From positions 1 through 10,001 of the forward strand of contig JAOXYB010047658.1 of NCBI GenBank assembly GCA_028565635.1: 10,001 nt of DNA, in the 5' to 3' direction. Numbering within the stretch: the first letter of the stretch is position 1; each line of letters begins with the position of its first letter. A program made the position numbers and the translations under genes. Positions 1-8,485 of the stretch are shown here, piece by piece. A model generated the notes under the pieces. The model worked only from the letters and a program-made list of their open reading frames with translations, did not search any database and was not told the DNA's origin. Source of the DNA: Phoronis ovalis. Lineage: Eukaryota; Phoronida; Phoronidae.

Positions 1-58
1 GAAAGAATGTATTGGAAAAATTTGTTATGGACTTGTACACATTAGGTCTTTACCTCTC

Positions 59-226
59 CACGCACGCACACATATATATACGTACATACATACATACATA
101 CACACATACACACATACACACACACCACACCACACCACGCACGCACGCACACATATATATACGTACATACATACATACGTGCACACGCAAGCACACGCAC
201 ACACACACACACACATACACATACAC

Positions 227-261
<35 letters not shown>

Positions 262-353
262 TATATACACACACACACACGTGTATGTGTACGTATACGT
301 GTACGTATGTGTGTACGTATATGTGTATGTATATACATATACACACACACACA
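59..353. repeat. Compound microsatellite (CA, TA, ACAT, CGTA)
   Basis: This is simple sequence made of CA runs, ACAT tetranucleotides and CGTA-type steps. It includes a 24-base pure AT run at 227-250 and a CA run near 197-215. A stretch at about 59-97 (CACGCACGCACACATATATATACG, then ACAT repeats) recurs at about 135-178 with the same order of sub-motifs, an offset of 81 bases. This shows that a larger block was duplicated inside the array. From about 280 the purine-pyrimidine alternation switches to GT-rich on the plus strand and returns to CA near 340, so the right part is partly self-complementary. Long open frames run through it on both strands, but they encode only His/Thr/Tyr or Cys/Val strings and are artefacts of the repeat. 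Confidence 0.95.
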
Positions 354-560
354 GTGCTTTTGAATGACAGTACCCCAGGGACAAAATACTGATACACGGA
401 GAGCTCGCTTGAGTGTGGCGAGCATCTGTCTGCAAAAGCAAACCTGTCGTTATATTTGTCAACCCCTTGATGGCACTGCAAGAAAGACCAACCTTCCCTT
501 AGGTGCATAAATGATTGGATTGCCATCATAAGATATAGCTCAGTGGCACTCTAGTTAAGA
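354..560. other. More complex unique segment next to the microsatellite
   Basis: This segment is less AT-rich and more varied than its surroundings. On the minus strand an open frame starts at an ATG at 529-527 and runs into the microsatellite. Two minus-strand sites resemble 3' splice acceptors: a pyrimidine-rich stretch ending TTTCTTGCAG (AG at 477-476) and CTTTTGCAG (AG at 431-430). On the plus strand TAGCTCAGTGG at 536-546 resembles a tRNA A box, but I find no matching B box downstream. It could be an exon fragment, a decayed SINE or ordinary unique DNA, and I cannot choose between these. Confidence 0.2.
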
Positions 561-1322
561 AGTTTCATAGTATTTTCAAGAAGTGACCATTCCGAAGAAT
601 TGAGATTTCAGATACACATGAAGTTCAGGATAAATGCCAGCCTAGGTATGTCATAGGATAATGGGTATGGTACCTGAAACCATGATATTTACACTAAATA
701 TTTACTAATTTTATACTAAAACATCTTGTACAATTCTGTACATGGTTTCAAAAAGTAAACAGTTGCTCGCTTTTGCCGTAATTGTTGCCCTGGCGGTATA
801 CAGGCAAAACTGATTCTTGATATATCAGCATGGCAGTGAATAGTAATTTCTTTGATTTTTTCAGACACTTTTTACGGATGATAATATACTGTGATTCAGG
901 GTCTTTCACCTCTCCTAAACTAAGCTGCAGAAACTATAATTCAGTACTGTATACAATTCAATATTTTTTACACTTTAATTAATACTTTGGAATGTCCCTC
1001 GATTTTTTGAAAAGCAAATTTTGTATTCTGCAAAATCCAAAAAAGTTTATGGTAGGTAGGCTAAATATGACAAAAATTGTATTGCATAACCTAGTCACAG
1101 CCACATTTCATACAGCTGAATTTTGAGAAAACTTATCTGAAAAAAAATACAAAACAAAAAATACAGTTGATTTCGACTGAATTTTCCAATATTGCACCAG
1201 TGACTAAAAATTTGGGGCATTATACCTTTAATAATTTTCTTAAAGTCAAAAAAAGACAAAATAATAACAAATTTAAATAGATGAATATACATACAATATA
1301 TCATAAAAACCCAAAGACAATA
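561..1322. other. Non-coding AT-rich stretch, no gene seen
   Basis: There is no open frame with protein-like composition here. The longest frame, on the minus strand at 1095-1304, gives a Phe/Ile/Leu-rich string of the kind random AT-rich DNA produces. I see no RNA gene, tandem repeat or obvious mobile-element end before 1323. Confidence 0.6.
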
Positions 1323-1357
1323 TACAGGGTGATACGAAATAAACAGAACACTTTTGG
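1323..1357 (+). mobile_element. Possible DNA-transposon terminal inverted repeat, single end
   Basis: The sequence TACAGGGTGATACG followed by an A-rich stretch and AACACTTTTGG resembles the TA-flanked CAGGGTG... ends of Tc1/mariner-like or related elements in many invertebrate genomes. That resemblance is from memory. No inverted partner (a CACCCTGTA end) occurs elsewhere in the window and no transposase frame follows, so at most one end of a decayed or solo copy is present. The DNA from here to 1626 shows nothing else recognisable. Confidence 0.25.
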
Positions 1358-1626
1358 ATTATTGTCACTGCTTCAGTTGTATTTTTTTTATTTAGCCGTA
1401 TAACAACTTCTACTTTTCAAAAATAGCTTTGATTTTTATTTTATTTCTTATGACTAGTAGCCAACATAGGTGTAAAATTGGATAATATGAAATGTATTCC
1501 ATTCGCCTATAATATAAAAATATTGACATGATGCAACTTTAATTTACAAGCAAAACACAATTTGTTCTATAGGCAATAAGCAGCAGATACAATTCTATTA
1601 TCAAAATACAAATACATCTTAATACC

Positions 1627-1632
1627 ATTATG
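1627..1632 (+). repeat. Left putative target-site duplication (ATTATG)
   Basis: ATTATG immediately precedes the AGTAG start of the palindromic element and is matched exactly by ATTATG at 2955-2960, just after the CTACT end. This is the expected arrangement for a target duplicated on insertion. The match is short and AT-rich, so chance is not excluded. Confidence 0.5.
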
Positions 1633-1943
1633 AGTAGGACGGGGGGCCCATTGAACGTCATCCGGTAGATGGCACTATCATAGAGGATAAATGATGTCAC
1701 AGGTCAAGGTCGTAAGTCATTGCCATTGCGCAACCAGAAGCATTTCAATACTCACCAATTTTAATGGTTTTGGCGTGCATATTATAATGGTTTTAATCCG
1801 TTAAAAATTGTTACAATTTTGGCGCCAATTTTCCATTTGTTTGTAATTTCCGTTATACTAATGCTAGAACGATGAAATTTTATTCGTAATTAAGTGCCGC
1901 TGTGTTTTTTAAAAATTATGGTACCAATAACAACATAGTGCAA

Positions 1944-2303
1944 CCAGGTGGCATGTTTTACCGCCATTTCTTATTTAGCTAATAACTTCTGTTGTATTAA
2001 TGGTTCCTTATTGAAACTTGGTATGTGGAGTAACGCACCATTGTCTTTCAAATTACGACACCGGTATAATCATATTGCCGCAAGTTGGCATTTTGGGCGG
2101 CATTTCTTATTTTACTAATAATTTATGTTGTATTAACGGTTGCTTTTTGAAATTTGATATGTAGAGTAATACCACTATTATCTTTTAAATTATGACATCA
2201 GTAGCACCATATTGCCACCAGGTTGGCGTATTTTTGCGCCATTTCTTATTTTGCTAATAACTTCCATTGTAATAATGGTACATCATTGAAATTTGGCACA
2301 TAG
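1944..2303 (+). repeat. Tandem units of 136-139 bp in left arm of the foldback element
   Basis: Two and a part copies of a unit run from CCAGGTGGCATG through GCCATTTCTTATTT, TAATAACTTCTGTTGTATTAATGG-like sequence, GGTATGTGGAGTAAC and TTATGACATC-like sequence. The GCCATTTC landmark falls at 1963, 2099 (as GGCATTTC) and 2238, giving spacings of 136 and 139. The third unit is cut off at the palindrome centre. The copies are diverged by many substitutions. Confidence 0.8.
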
Positions 2304-2327
2304 TTATGTTACTGGTATCTTTTTACT

Positions 2328-2690
2328 CTATGTGCCAAATTTCAATAATGTACCGTTATTACAATGGAAGTAACGTAGCAAAATAAGAAATGGCGCAAAA
2401 AAACATGCCACCTGGTTGCAATATGGTTTTACTAATGTCATAATTTAAAAGACAATGATAGCATTACTCCACATACCAAATTTCAATAAGGAACCGTTCA
2501 TACAACAAAAGTTATTAGCTAAATAAGAAATGGCGCCAAAACATGCCACCTGGTGGCAAAATGATTATACCGATGTCATAATTTGAAAGACAATGATAAC
2601 GTTACTCCACATACCAAATTTAAATAAGGAACCGTTAATACAACAAAAGTTATTAGTTAAATAATTAGTTAAAACACACCACCTGGTGGT
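2328..2690 (-). repeat. Mirror array of the same units in right arm
   Basis: These are the same units as in the left arm, in inverse orientation. The landmark GAAATGGC ends at 2394 and 2534 (spacing 140). A third copy between about 2640 and 2690 is damaged: the GAAATGGCGCC block is replaced by ATAATTAGTTAAAA, while the flanking TTATTAG and CCACCTGGTGG blocks are kept. Both arms therefore carry the same number and order of units, which suggests that the whole arm was copied as one inverted piece. Confidence 0.75.
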
Positions 2691-2954
2691 AATATGATGT
2701 TATTGATATCATTATTTAAAAAACAATTACGAATCAAATTTCATTGTTCTAGAAGTAATATAAGAGAAATTATGAACAATTGAAAAATTGGCGCCAAAAT
2801 CCAACGGTTCTTAAAACGCGCCAAAACCGTTAAAATTGGCGGGTATTGAGATGTTTCCGATTGTGCAATGGTCATGACATATGACCTTTGACATCATTTG
2901 AGCTCTATGGTAGCGCCGTCTACTGGATGGAGGCCAACTGCCTATATATCTACT

Positions 2955-2960
2955 ATTATG
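2955..2960 (+). repeat. Right putative target-site duplication (ATTATG)
   Basis: This is an exact copy of the ATTATG at 1627-1632, directly abutting the CTACT terminus of the palindromic element. Confidence 0.5.
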
Positions 2961-4016
2961 CACAATTATAAGTAAGAGTATTATCATCTATTCTGTTTTT
3001 ATTATCTTTTTGCATTATTTTTTCTTCCTTTATCATTAACAGCTGTTTACATGATGGCAACAGTAATTTCCTGTTCTTCAATATGGGTATTTTACATGGT
3101 ATACTAGTACGTCTTGCTATTTCTCTTCTTGGCATCAGTATTCTATTTTTATTGTCAATTGCCTTAATAAGAAAAAAATGTTCTGAATAACAATATATTA
3201 TTACATACAAACATACACATACAATCAGCATAGCATACTGTGTTAAAAAATTTGTCAGTTCATTTTGCCCATTTAATTGTATTAATAGGTTCTAACCTGC
3301 CTAAATCCCTCAAAAATAAATATATACAGTTTAGGTTGATATTTCCAAAATACATGACTATGTATTGGTTCTCTATCTTGATTTATTTATTTAAATATTT
3401 AATAAATACTCTTGCTTTACAAATGTGCATAGTATACATTGTAACTTTAAGATGAAATACTAGCATGTCAATCTGAGTTGGATCTAAGGTCACCTGAATA
3501 CTTCTTTTCGGATATACCACATCCATTTCCAGCTTAATATTTGCACAAACATAGATCAAGTTAAAATTAACACCAACACAATAATCAACTTAAGTAAATT
3601 AATTGGCAATTAATTAAAGTTAGCAGTGGCCTTAGCTATTCACAAAAAGACACTCAATAAGATCCAAATTTGCCAAATACACAAGTATACATGCCATGCA
3701 CCAAAAGCTTAATAATTTTAAATTAGTTTGTTAACTCCTTATATAGTCCAAATTAAAAAAGAAAAATTTTATATCACAAATGCACTATTTTATTTTATAA
3801 ATATATTCATTATGTGTATATATGCTGGTTTGATTCCATATCCCTTTGGTGATGAAATTTTGGATTGACATAAATTAGGTACTTTGATTGAACAAACACA
3901 TTCTTCATGTGATGCATATCTGTCTAGCTAAATAACCCACCCAAAGAATCAATAATGTTAAATCAGAACAGAGTAAAAAGCGGGGAGGTCACTATTCGTA
4001 GATTTTGGTGGTGGAG
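2961..4016. other. Non-coding AT-rich stretch, no gene seen
   Basis: Frames at 2956-3231 (minus) and 3240-3455 (plus) are the longest, but they have no recognisable domain and no convincing splice context. The minus frame also overlaps the transposon end. A small perfect inverted repeat, AATTAATTG-G-CAATTAATT, lies at 3597-3615. I see no RNA gene or mobile-element end. Confidence 0.55.
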
Positions 4017-4216
4017 TGCTGCCCCCAAAATATCCTCAGAATTGCCAATATGCCCATGTTGAAATATCCTAGTGCCACGGTGAATAAAATCAGCCCAAAT
4101 CTTTAAAATACAATCCAATAAATTAAAACCCCACAATGAAATATCCTCCCCTACACAAATTCTCTACCCTGAAATATCCCAGATGCCAAAAAAACCACCC
4201 CCAAAATATCCAAAGG
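4017..4216 (+). repeat. Degenerate minisatellite of about 33 bp with AAATATCC core
   Basis: The octamer AAATATCC occurs exactly five times, starting at 4028, 4062, 4139, 4172 and 4204. The spacings are 34, 77, 33 and 32, so the period is about 33 bases with a weak extra copy (AAAATACAATCC, 4105-4116) in the wide gap. Neighbouring bases are partly shared: Gs or Cs before (CCCCCAAAATATCC twice, CCCTGAAATATCCC, GTTGAAATATCC) and TGCCA-like words after. The segment is C-rich on the plus strand, unlike the AT-rich flanks. There is no coding frame. It could be a local tandem array or the remnant of an internally repetitive mobile element. Confidence 0.6.
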
Positions 4217-7107
4217 GTAAAAAACACCCTAGATTTATGATGTAATGGTATGCTGTGTAATAACAAAAACAATGTGCATATAATGTTATCATTGCCAGAA
4301 CAGTGTATCCCCTGCGAGTTAAATACTAAAAAGTTAGGCAGACATTAAAAAAATACCTTTTGCATTAGTTTTCTTAATTTTATGGCTTACCAATTTATAC
4401 AAGTGGTGAAGTTTCCTTGTGAGCTTTGTGTCTACGAAAAAAGCCACAATTGTTCTCTTTTGCTTATGAGGAAAATCTTGAACAACTTCAGACCATGCCA
4501 ACACCTGCTGACCATGTATTGTGTTAGTTCTACAACACAGTCATTATTGTTAGAGGTTGTATTATACTAAAATATTATAACCAGAAGTGACTTTTGGCAC
4601 AGGCCATGTTGCACATGTAAATGGTTTGATGAAATGGTTCTATGATCCATTAGGATTTTTCAGGATTTTTAAAGGTGGGAATACTGTTAAGAGAAAGGGA
4701 TTAAATTAAAGGAAACAAAATATTATTTGAAAATGTTTAACTGAAGTATTCGTACAAACTATGATGTATATATAGACATGTATAGACTGGACACTAGTAC
4801 GGTAGTTTAATGTTGTAGAAAATACAATTATATATTACTGTTACATTGTAATATCAAATTTGAATAAAATAAAAATGTAACATTTTTAAATAGCATTTTG
4901 CATAAATTGTATAGACTACAGATTTGATTTGGATGGCTCATCATCACATGGGATAATAATTAACGGATGACCTTGGTATTTTTTAAAGTCTAAAGCAATT
5001 TTAAGATTTTGTATTTTTAAACTCTAAATTACCTTCTGACCTTAATATCAGTTTAGATTGATAACCTCTTTTAACTTTTCGAATTCTAAGAATTTATCTT
5101 ACTTTTTGACTTCACAATGATTACAAAAAAAAACATCATTTAATTTTGAAAGCTTCTTGCAATTTTAAGATTTTGACCTTTTGACTTTAAGCTTACAATA
5201 TTTGGCATAAAGCACTCTTATTTTTTTTATCACAGCAATGCAATAACTAATAGTACCATGATAGATGCAAGATTAGTAATTGAACCAAATATACATAAAA
5301 CAAATACATCATTACAAGTAGAAATGTAAGTCAGTATGTCTTTTATCAACTCGAATGTGTGTGCACAATCTAGTGATTTGATACCTAATTTTCTACAGAT
5401 TTATTTTCCAAACTTAAACTTTGTGTTATATATTTTCTGTGACAAAAATTTCAATCATATATTTTCCTGCATGCACACAATGCTTGGTAAAGTGATTGTG
5501 GCCTAATAACTGTCTTAGATAAATTTATTGTTGACTAATAAAACAACATGATGCTAATAATTCAAATGAAACATCATTCTGTTAAACAAATGTATATAGC
5601 CAGAAACTCAAAATTTTAAGCAATAAAAAGCTTCTAATCAAGAACCTTTATCCTAAAAGTTTAGTTTATAATAGCTTGCTAGTTTAATGAAACGTATTCA
5701 GCCATGGTTATAGGAGTAGACCAAATTGTGCCGTGTAGCCAGCAAGCATATCACTAAAAATGCAGTTGCTTCAAAATTTGAATTAGCAAGTTGCCAAGTT
5801 GACATTTGGACCATACATATATATAGTTAATAAAAAGAAACAATCACATAATAGAATATGCTGTCATTATGTCCACTTACAGCTGCACCAAGTCATCATG
5901 TTGCACAATATGGTAGTACATAACAACGGGACCACGCACCATAAATATTATAAAATTCTTATAACAAATATTGGAGACTGCTAACTGCAACTTTCCTACA
6001 CCTATCACCTGTAAAATAGTAAAAGAGAATTAAAACCAGTGGTTATATTTATATGAAGATGGTAGCGTAATGAAGCATCATGATCAATACATCGCTTGAG
6101 AAGAATGAAGTATTTGAGTTCTAAAATTGCCACTGGAAGTACTTTTTCGATTAGTAGTTCTGATAAAAGAACTGATTTGATGAAACTGCGAAATTCAGCC
6201 ATGAAACATTCAACTTCTTAGGGTGGCTAGTCCCTTTCAGGCAACTTATTCACACTTTGTAATTCAAGGATAATTCTGAGTAATTAATGGAAAAGATGGA
6301 CCAATAAAAGTGTACATATTTGGAAAGGTACTAATTATACAAGAATTATGAAAAATTACTTTTGCATTTTTCATGATTAGAAAGTAGTCCATTTGGGATG
6401 AAAACTCACTTTTCTCAAAACATCAAATTAAAACTTTACTTAAATTTATTTCCAACAGGGATCTCTAATAAGTGTCTCATATTCTCCATTTTTAAATGAT
6501 CAGCTAGCTTCTTAATATAGTGATGTCTGTTGAATTTTGAAGGGTCATAACTTTTGAATAAAGCAAAATTTTAACAATCTAAGATAATGTTTTGGAGATC
6601 TCTATTTCAATTTTGGCCAAGTTTCAGTTTTGCATCTCTCTGTAGAGGTGTTGGACTTTGGGTCTTTTGAAAAAGTGAGATTTACCCAATTCCTTGCTGA
6701 TTACATAAGGCATTAGATAGCCAATTGCAGTCATGGTTACAACTACATAGGACGAATATAGATCTGGCGAGCGTATTAATTAGCTTTTTTCTCTTCCTTT
6801 TCTTTAGGCCTCTGGGCTGCCCTGGGGACATCTCTATTTGCAAGTTAATATAATTTCACAAAGTGAGAGAACTCACAATTTAAATATCATTTTATGTCAT
6901 TGGAGGGGATTATATTTATGCCATACAAGCTTAAAAGGTCACCCAGTTTTCTGTGTATTTATTACTAATTCTACCAGGTGGTCTGTTGTTAGAATATATT
7001 CACACAAAAGTTAATTTGTTTAGCCAGCACGAAAAATCGACAGTAGGCATGAGATATAATTATCTTTATTTGTGACTGAACAGAATTTTCCGGAAAGAGT
7101 TACTAGT
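4217..7107. other. Long non-coding AT-rich stretch, no gene seen
   Basis: Frames of about 60 residues at 4382-4570, 5799-5984 (plus) and 6005-6202 (minus) show no domain, no repeat conservation and no clear exon boundaries, so I treat them as chance. Small structures only are visible: a perfect 17-base direct repeat GCAATTTTAAGATTTTG at 4995-5011 and 5159-5175, and an imperfect 13-base inverted repeat at 6344-6356/6366-6378. The 6420-6740 portion (around the paired GGGATCTCT and GGAGATCTCT words) has the look of old dispersed-repeat sequence, but I cannot name it. Introns or regulatory DNA of an unseen gene cannot be excluded. Confidence 0.5.
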
Positions 7108-7245
7108 CTATTTACTAGAAGACAACACATTACTATTGTGGTGGATGGGAAAATCAATTGTATGCCAACATAATGATGTGTCTGATAGCAAAAGGAAATC
7201 TTCATAGTCTTCAAGTTCATATATTAACCAAAAATTATACTTTTG

Positions 7246-7887
7246 CTATGTTAGTTTTTTTTTACTGTTCAAAATTTGATAAAATGCTTTTAATTCGAAT
7301 TAATGGTGCTAAACACTACTTGCTCTCTTAAAATCTCCAATCTTCAAAATTATAAAACAAGATATTTGCAATGTCAGATGCCCATCATATCCCTGGGATA
7401 ACATTATATTGCAGCTTGTATGTGGTTTATACTCCCAATCTGTAACTGGGCAGTGCAATTTTTGAAGTGGTTCCCCTAATTGTTACATATATAAAGCAAA
7501 TTAGCATCGCAGACACAATAAATATTGAAGATTCAGATTGGCACTTTTCGTCGTCATGCAGTCATGCAGACATATTGGAAGTAATCAAGGTCAAAATTAT
7601 ATGACCTGTATTTACCCTGTACCAACTATGAAGCAAATCCAATAAAACGAAGTAGTTATAGCCAGACAAAGAAATTGTTACGAATAAAAAATGTCAAAGA
7701 TTTGGATCAGCACTTGAGCTATTTTTCAAAGTCATTTCAAAATGTTACCTAGCTGAATATGCCCATCAACCTATGGCCTTCATGCGTCCAATTTTGAATC
7801 GTTCTGTCAATTTTTTAGTCTTTTTGGAAAGTTATCTCAGATGCCTTTTATCAGTAAATTCCAAAATTAGCCTTGGCATTACATGGA
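7246..7887. other. Non-coding stretch with dispersed-repeat character
   Basis: There is no coding frame of note. The part from about 7545 to 7880 is less AT-biased and contains AGGTCAAAATTATATGACCT (7588-7607), an inverted pair of six-base half sites 8 bases apart. It is followed by text such as AAGCAAATCCAATAAAACGA that resembles old interspersed repeats. If the candidate exon at 7888-8043 is the true gene end, this region would hold its 3' untranslated sequence, but no AATAAA lies close downstream on the minus strand. Confidence 0.4.
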
Positions 7888-8043
7888 CTAGCCAACAACA
7901 GTTAACTTATAGCTTTCTTCAGCTGGTACTTCATGAAAACAAGTTACCTTAAAGCTTCTTTCAGTTGATACTTCATATAAAGAAGCCTCTTCACAAAACT
8001 TGATGCTGTTACCAATCACAGAAGTTAGAAGGGCAGCTTCCGA
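7888..8043 (-). CDS. Candidate terminal exon of the acidic repeat protein gene
   Basis: A minus-strand frame opens after a plausible acceptor (ACTTTTAAG, AG at 8045-8044, preceded by T-rich sequence) and runs 51 codons to a TAG at 7890-7888. The upstream exon ends after a complete codon (AAG|GT), and this one begins on a codon boundary (TCG), so the two join in frame. The peptide begins SEAALLTSVIGNSIKF. It then holds two adjacent 14-residue units, SLYEVSTERSFKVT and CFHEVPAEESYKLT, encoded by a 42-bp tandem duplication. A repeat-built, Glu/Ser/Thr-rich tail fits the style of the upstream exon. An AAG|GTAACTTG donor at 7948/7947 could instead end the exon after 32 residues and send splicing further left. 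This is inferred only: the acceptor is not strong, and a 66-residue open frame can arise by chance in such DNA. Confidence 0.3.
   Translation of the reverse strand, partial: SEAALLTSVIGNSIKFCEEASLYEVSTERSFKVTCFHEVPAEESYKLTVVG
7900..7980 (-). repeat. 42-bp tandem duplication inside the candidate exon
   Basis: On the minus strand 7980-7942 and 7938-7900 align over 39 bases with 8 differences and no gaps, at an offset of 42. Because 42 is a multiple of three, the duplication keeps the frame and gives two related peptides (LYEVSTERSFKVT and FHEVPAEESYKLT). Whether or not the exon is real, the duplication is directly visible. Confidence 0.75.
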
Positions 8044-8485
8044 CTTAAAAGTATTAAATAGTAATATATTAAATAAATTAATTACCAACTTATCCGTGAA
8101 TCATATTTTGATAATAGCAAGTTTAAGATTACGTATGAACAACTGTTAAAACATTTGGATGGGGAGAACCTGACAATAGTTTTTTTCTTGGTCTTATCCT
8201 CTCTAATTGTATACAAAATCACAAATTAATTTCCTAAATATATCATATATTTTATTTACTACAGAGTCGGTATCTCTGTTACTTTAGTTGTATAAGTTTT
8301 TGTATTTCTAAATATTTTGTCTGTTTAGTAGGAAACAAAACATAAAAATTATACATTCGATTAAAATCAATAACCATATAAAGATACAAAATAACTAATA
8401 ATTTGAAATATAGTGGAATACAGGCTCATAAACTAATCGTTCCAATGTATTTGAATGGAAGTTTTTTAAACCTTAATACAACCAA

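Larger units (their letters stand above)
1633..2954. mobile_element. Palindromic foldback-type non-autonomous DNA transposon
   Basis: The left arm (1633-2303) and right arm (2328-2954) are inverted copies of each other, separated by only 24 bases. Near the centre the match is perfect: ATTGAAATTTGGCACATAG at 2285-2303 against its reverse complement at 2328-2346. Outward, the arms agree at roughly four positions in five by eye. Shared landmarks include GGCGCCAA, the AATGGTTTTGGCG-type block, the ATGATGTCA...AGGTCA block and the terminal GTAGATGGC/GTAGACGGC block. The outermost ends read AGTAG...CTACT and 6-bp direct repeats (ATTATG) flank them. No open frame of useful length lies inside, so the element lacks a transposase and would need one supplied in trans. 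Very long inverted arms with internal tandem units are typical of foldback or long-TIR MITE-like elements. The superfamily is uncertain because the 6-bp duplication does not match the commonest families. Arm divergence suggests an old insertion. Confidence 0.85.

Noticed and set aside
12-529. Several overlapping long open frames on both strands across the microsatellite
   Set aside because: Within 59-353 they encode only His/Thr/Tyr/Ile or Cys/Val/Tyr strings generated by CA/TA repeats. Frames open on both strands at once are a property of the repeat and not evidence of genes.
536-546. TAGCTCAGTGG, resembling a tRNA A box
   Set aside because: No B-box match follows within the usual 30-60 bases and the flanks do not pair as an acceptor stem, so no tRNA or SINE head is called.
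1633-2954. CRISPR array or satellite as the explanation for the repeated units
   Set aside because: The units are 136-140 bp, diverged, contiguous without spacers, and mirrored about a centre, which fits a foldback transposon and not a CRISPR array.
3597-3615. Perfect inverted repeat AATTAATTG-G-CAATTAATT as an operator or terminator
   Set aside because: This is eukaryotic-type AT-rich DNA with no gene nearby. Such a short AT palindrome with a one-base centre is expected by chance and cannot form a proper hairpin loop.
3827-3837. GGTTTGATTCC, resembling a tRNA B box (possible SINE or tRNA)
   Set aside because: No A box or cloverleaf-forming sequence lies at the right distance upstream, where only AT-rich DNA is found.
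4382-4570. Plus-strand frame of 62 residues with several cysteines
   Set aside because: The cysteine spacing does not match a zinc finger or other motif I know, there are no exon boundaries, and the length is within chance for AT-rich DNA.
8141-8215. Minus-strand open frame beginning near GATAAGACCAAGAAA as a possible internal exon
   Set aside because: From the TTAG acceptor the in-phase reading hits a stop at once. With the GAGAG acceptor the only good donor gives a phase that breaks the next candidate exon.
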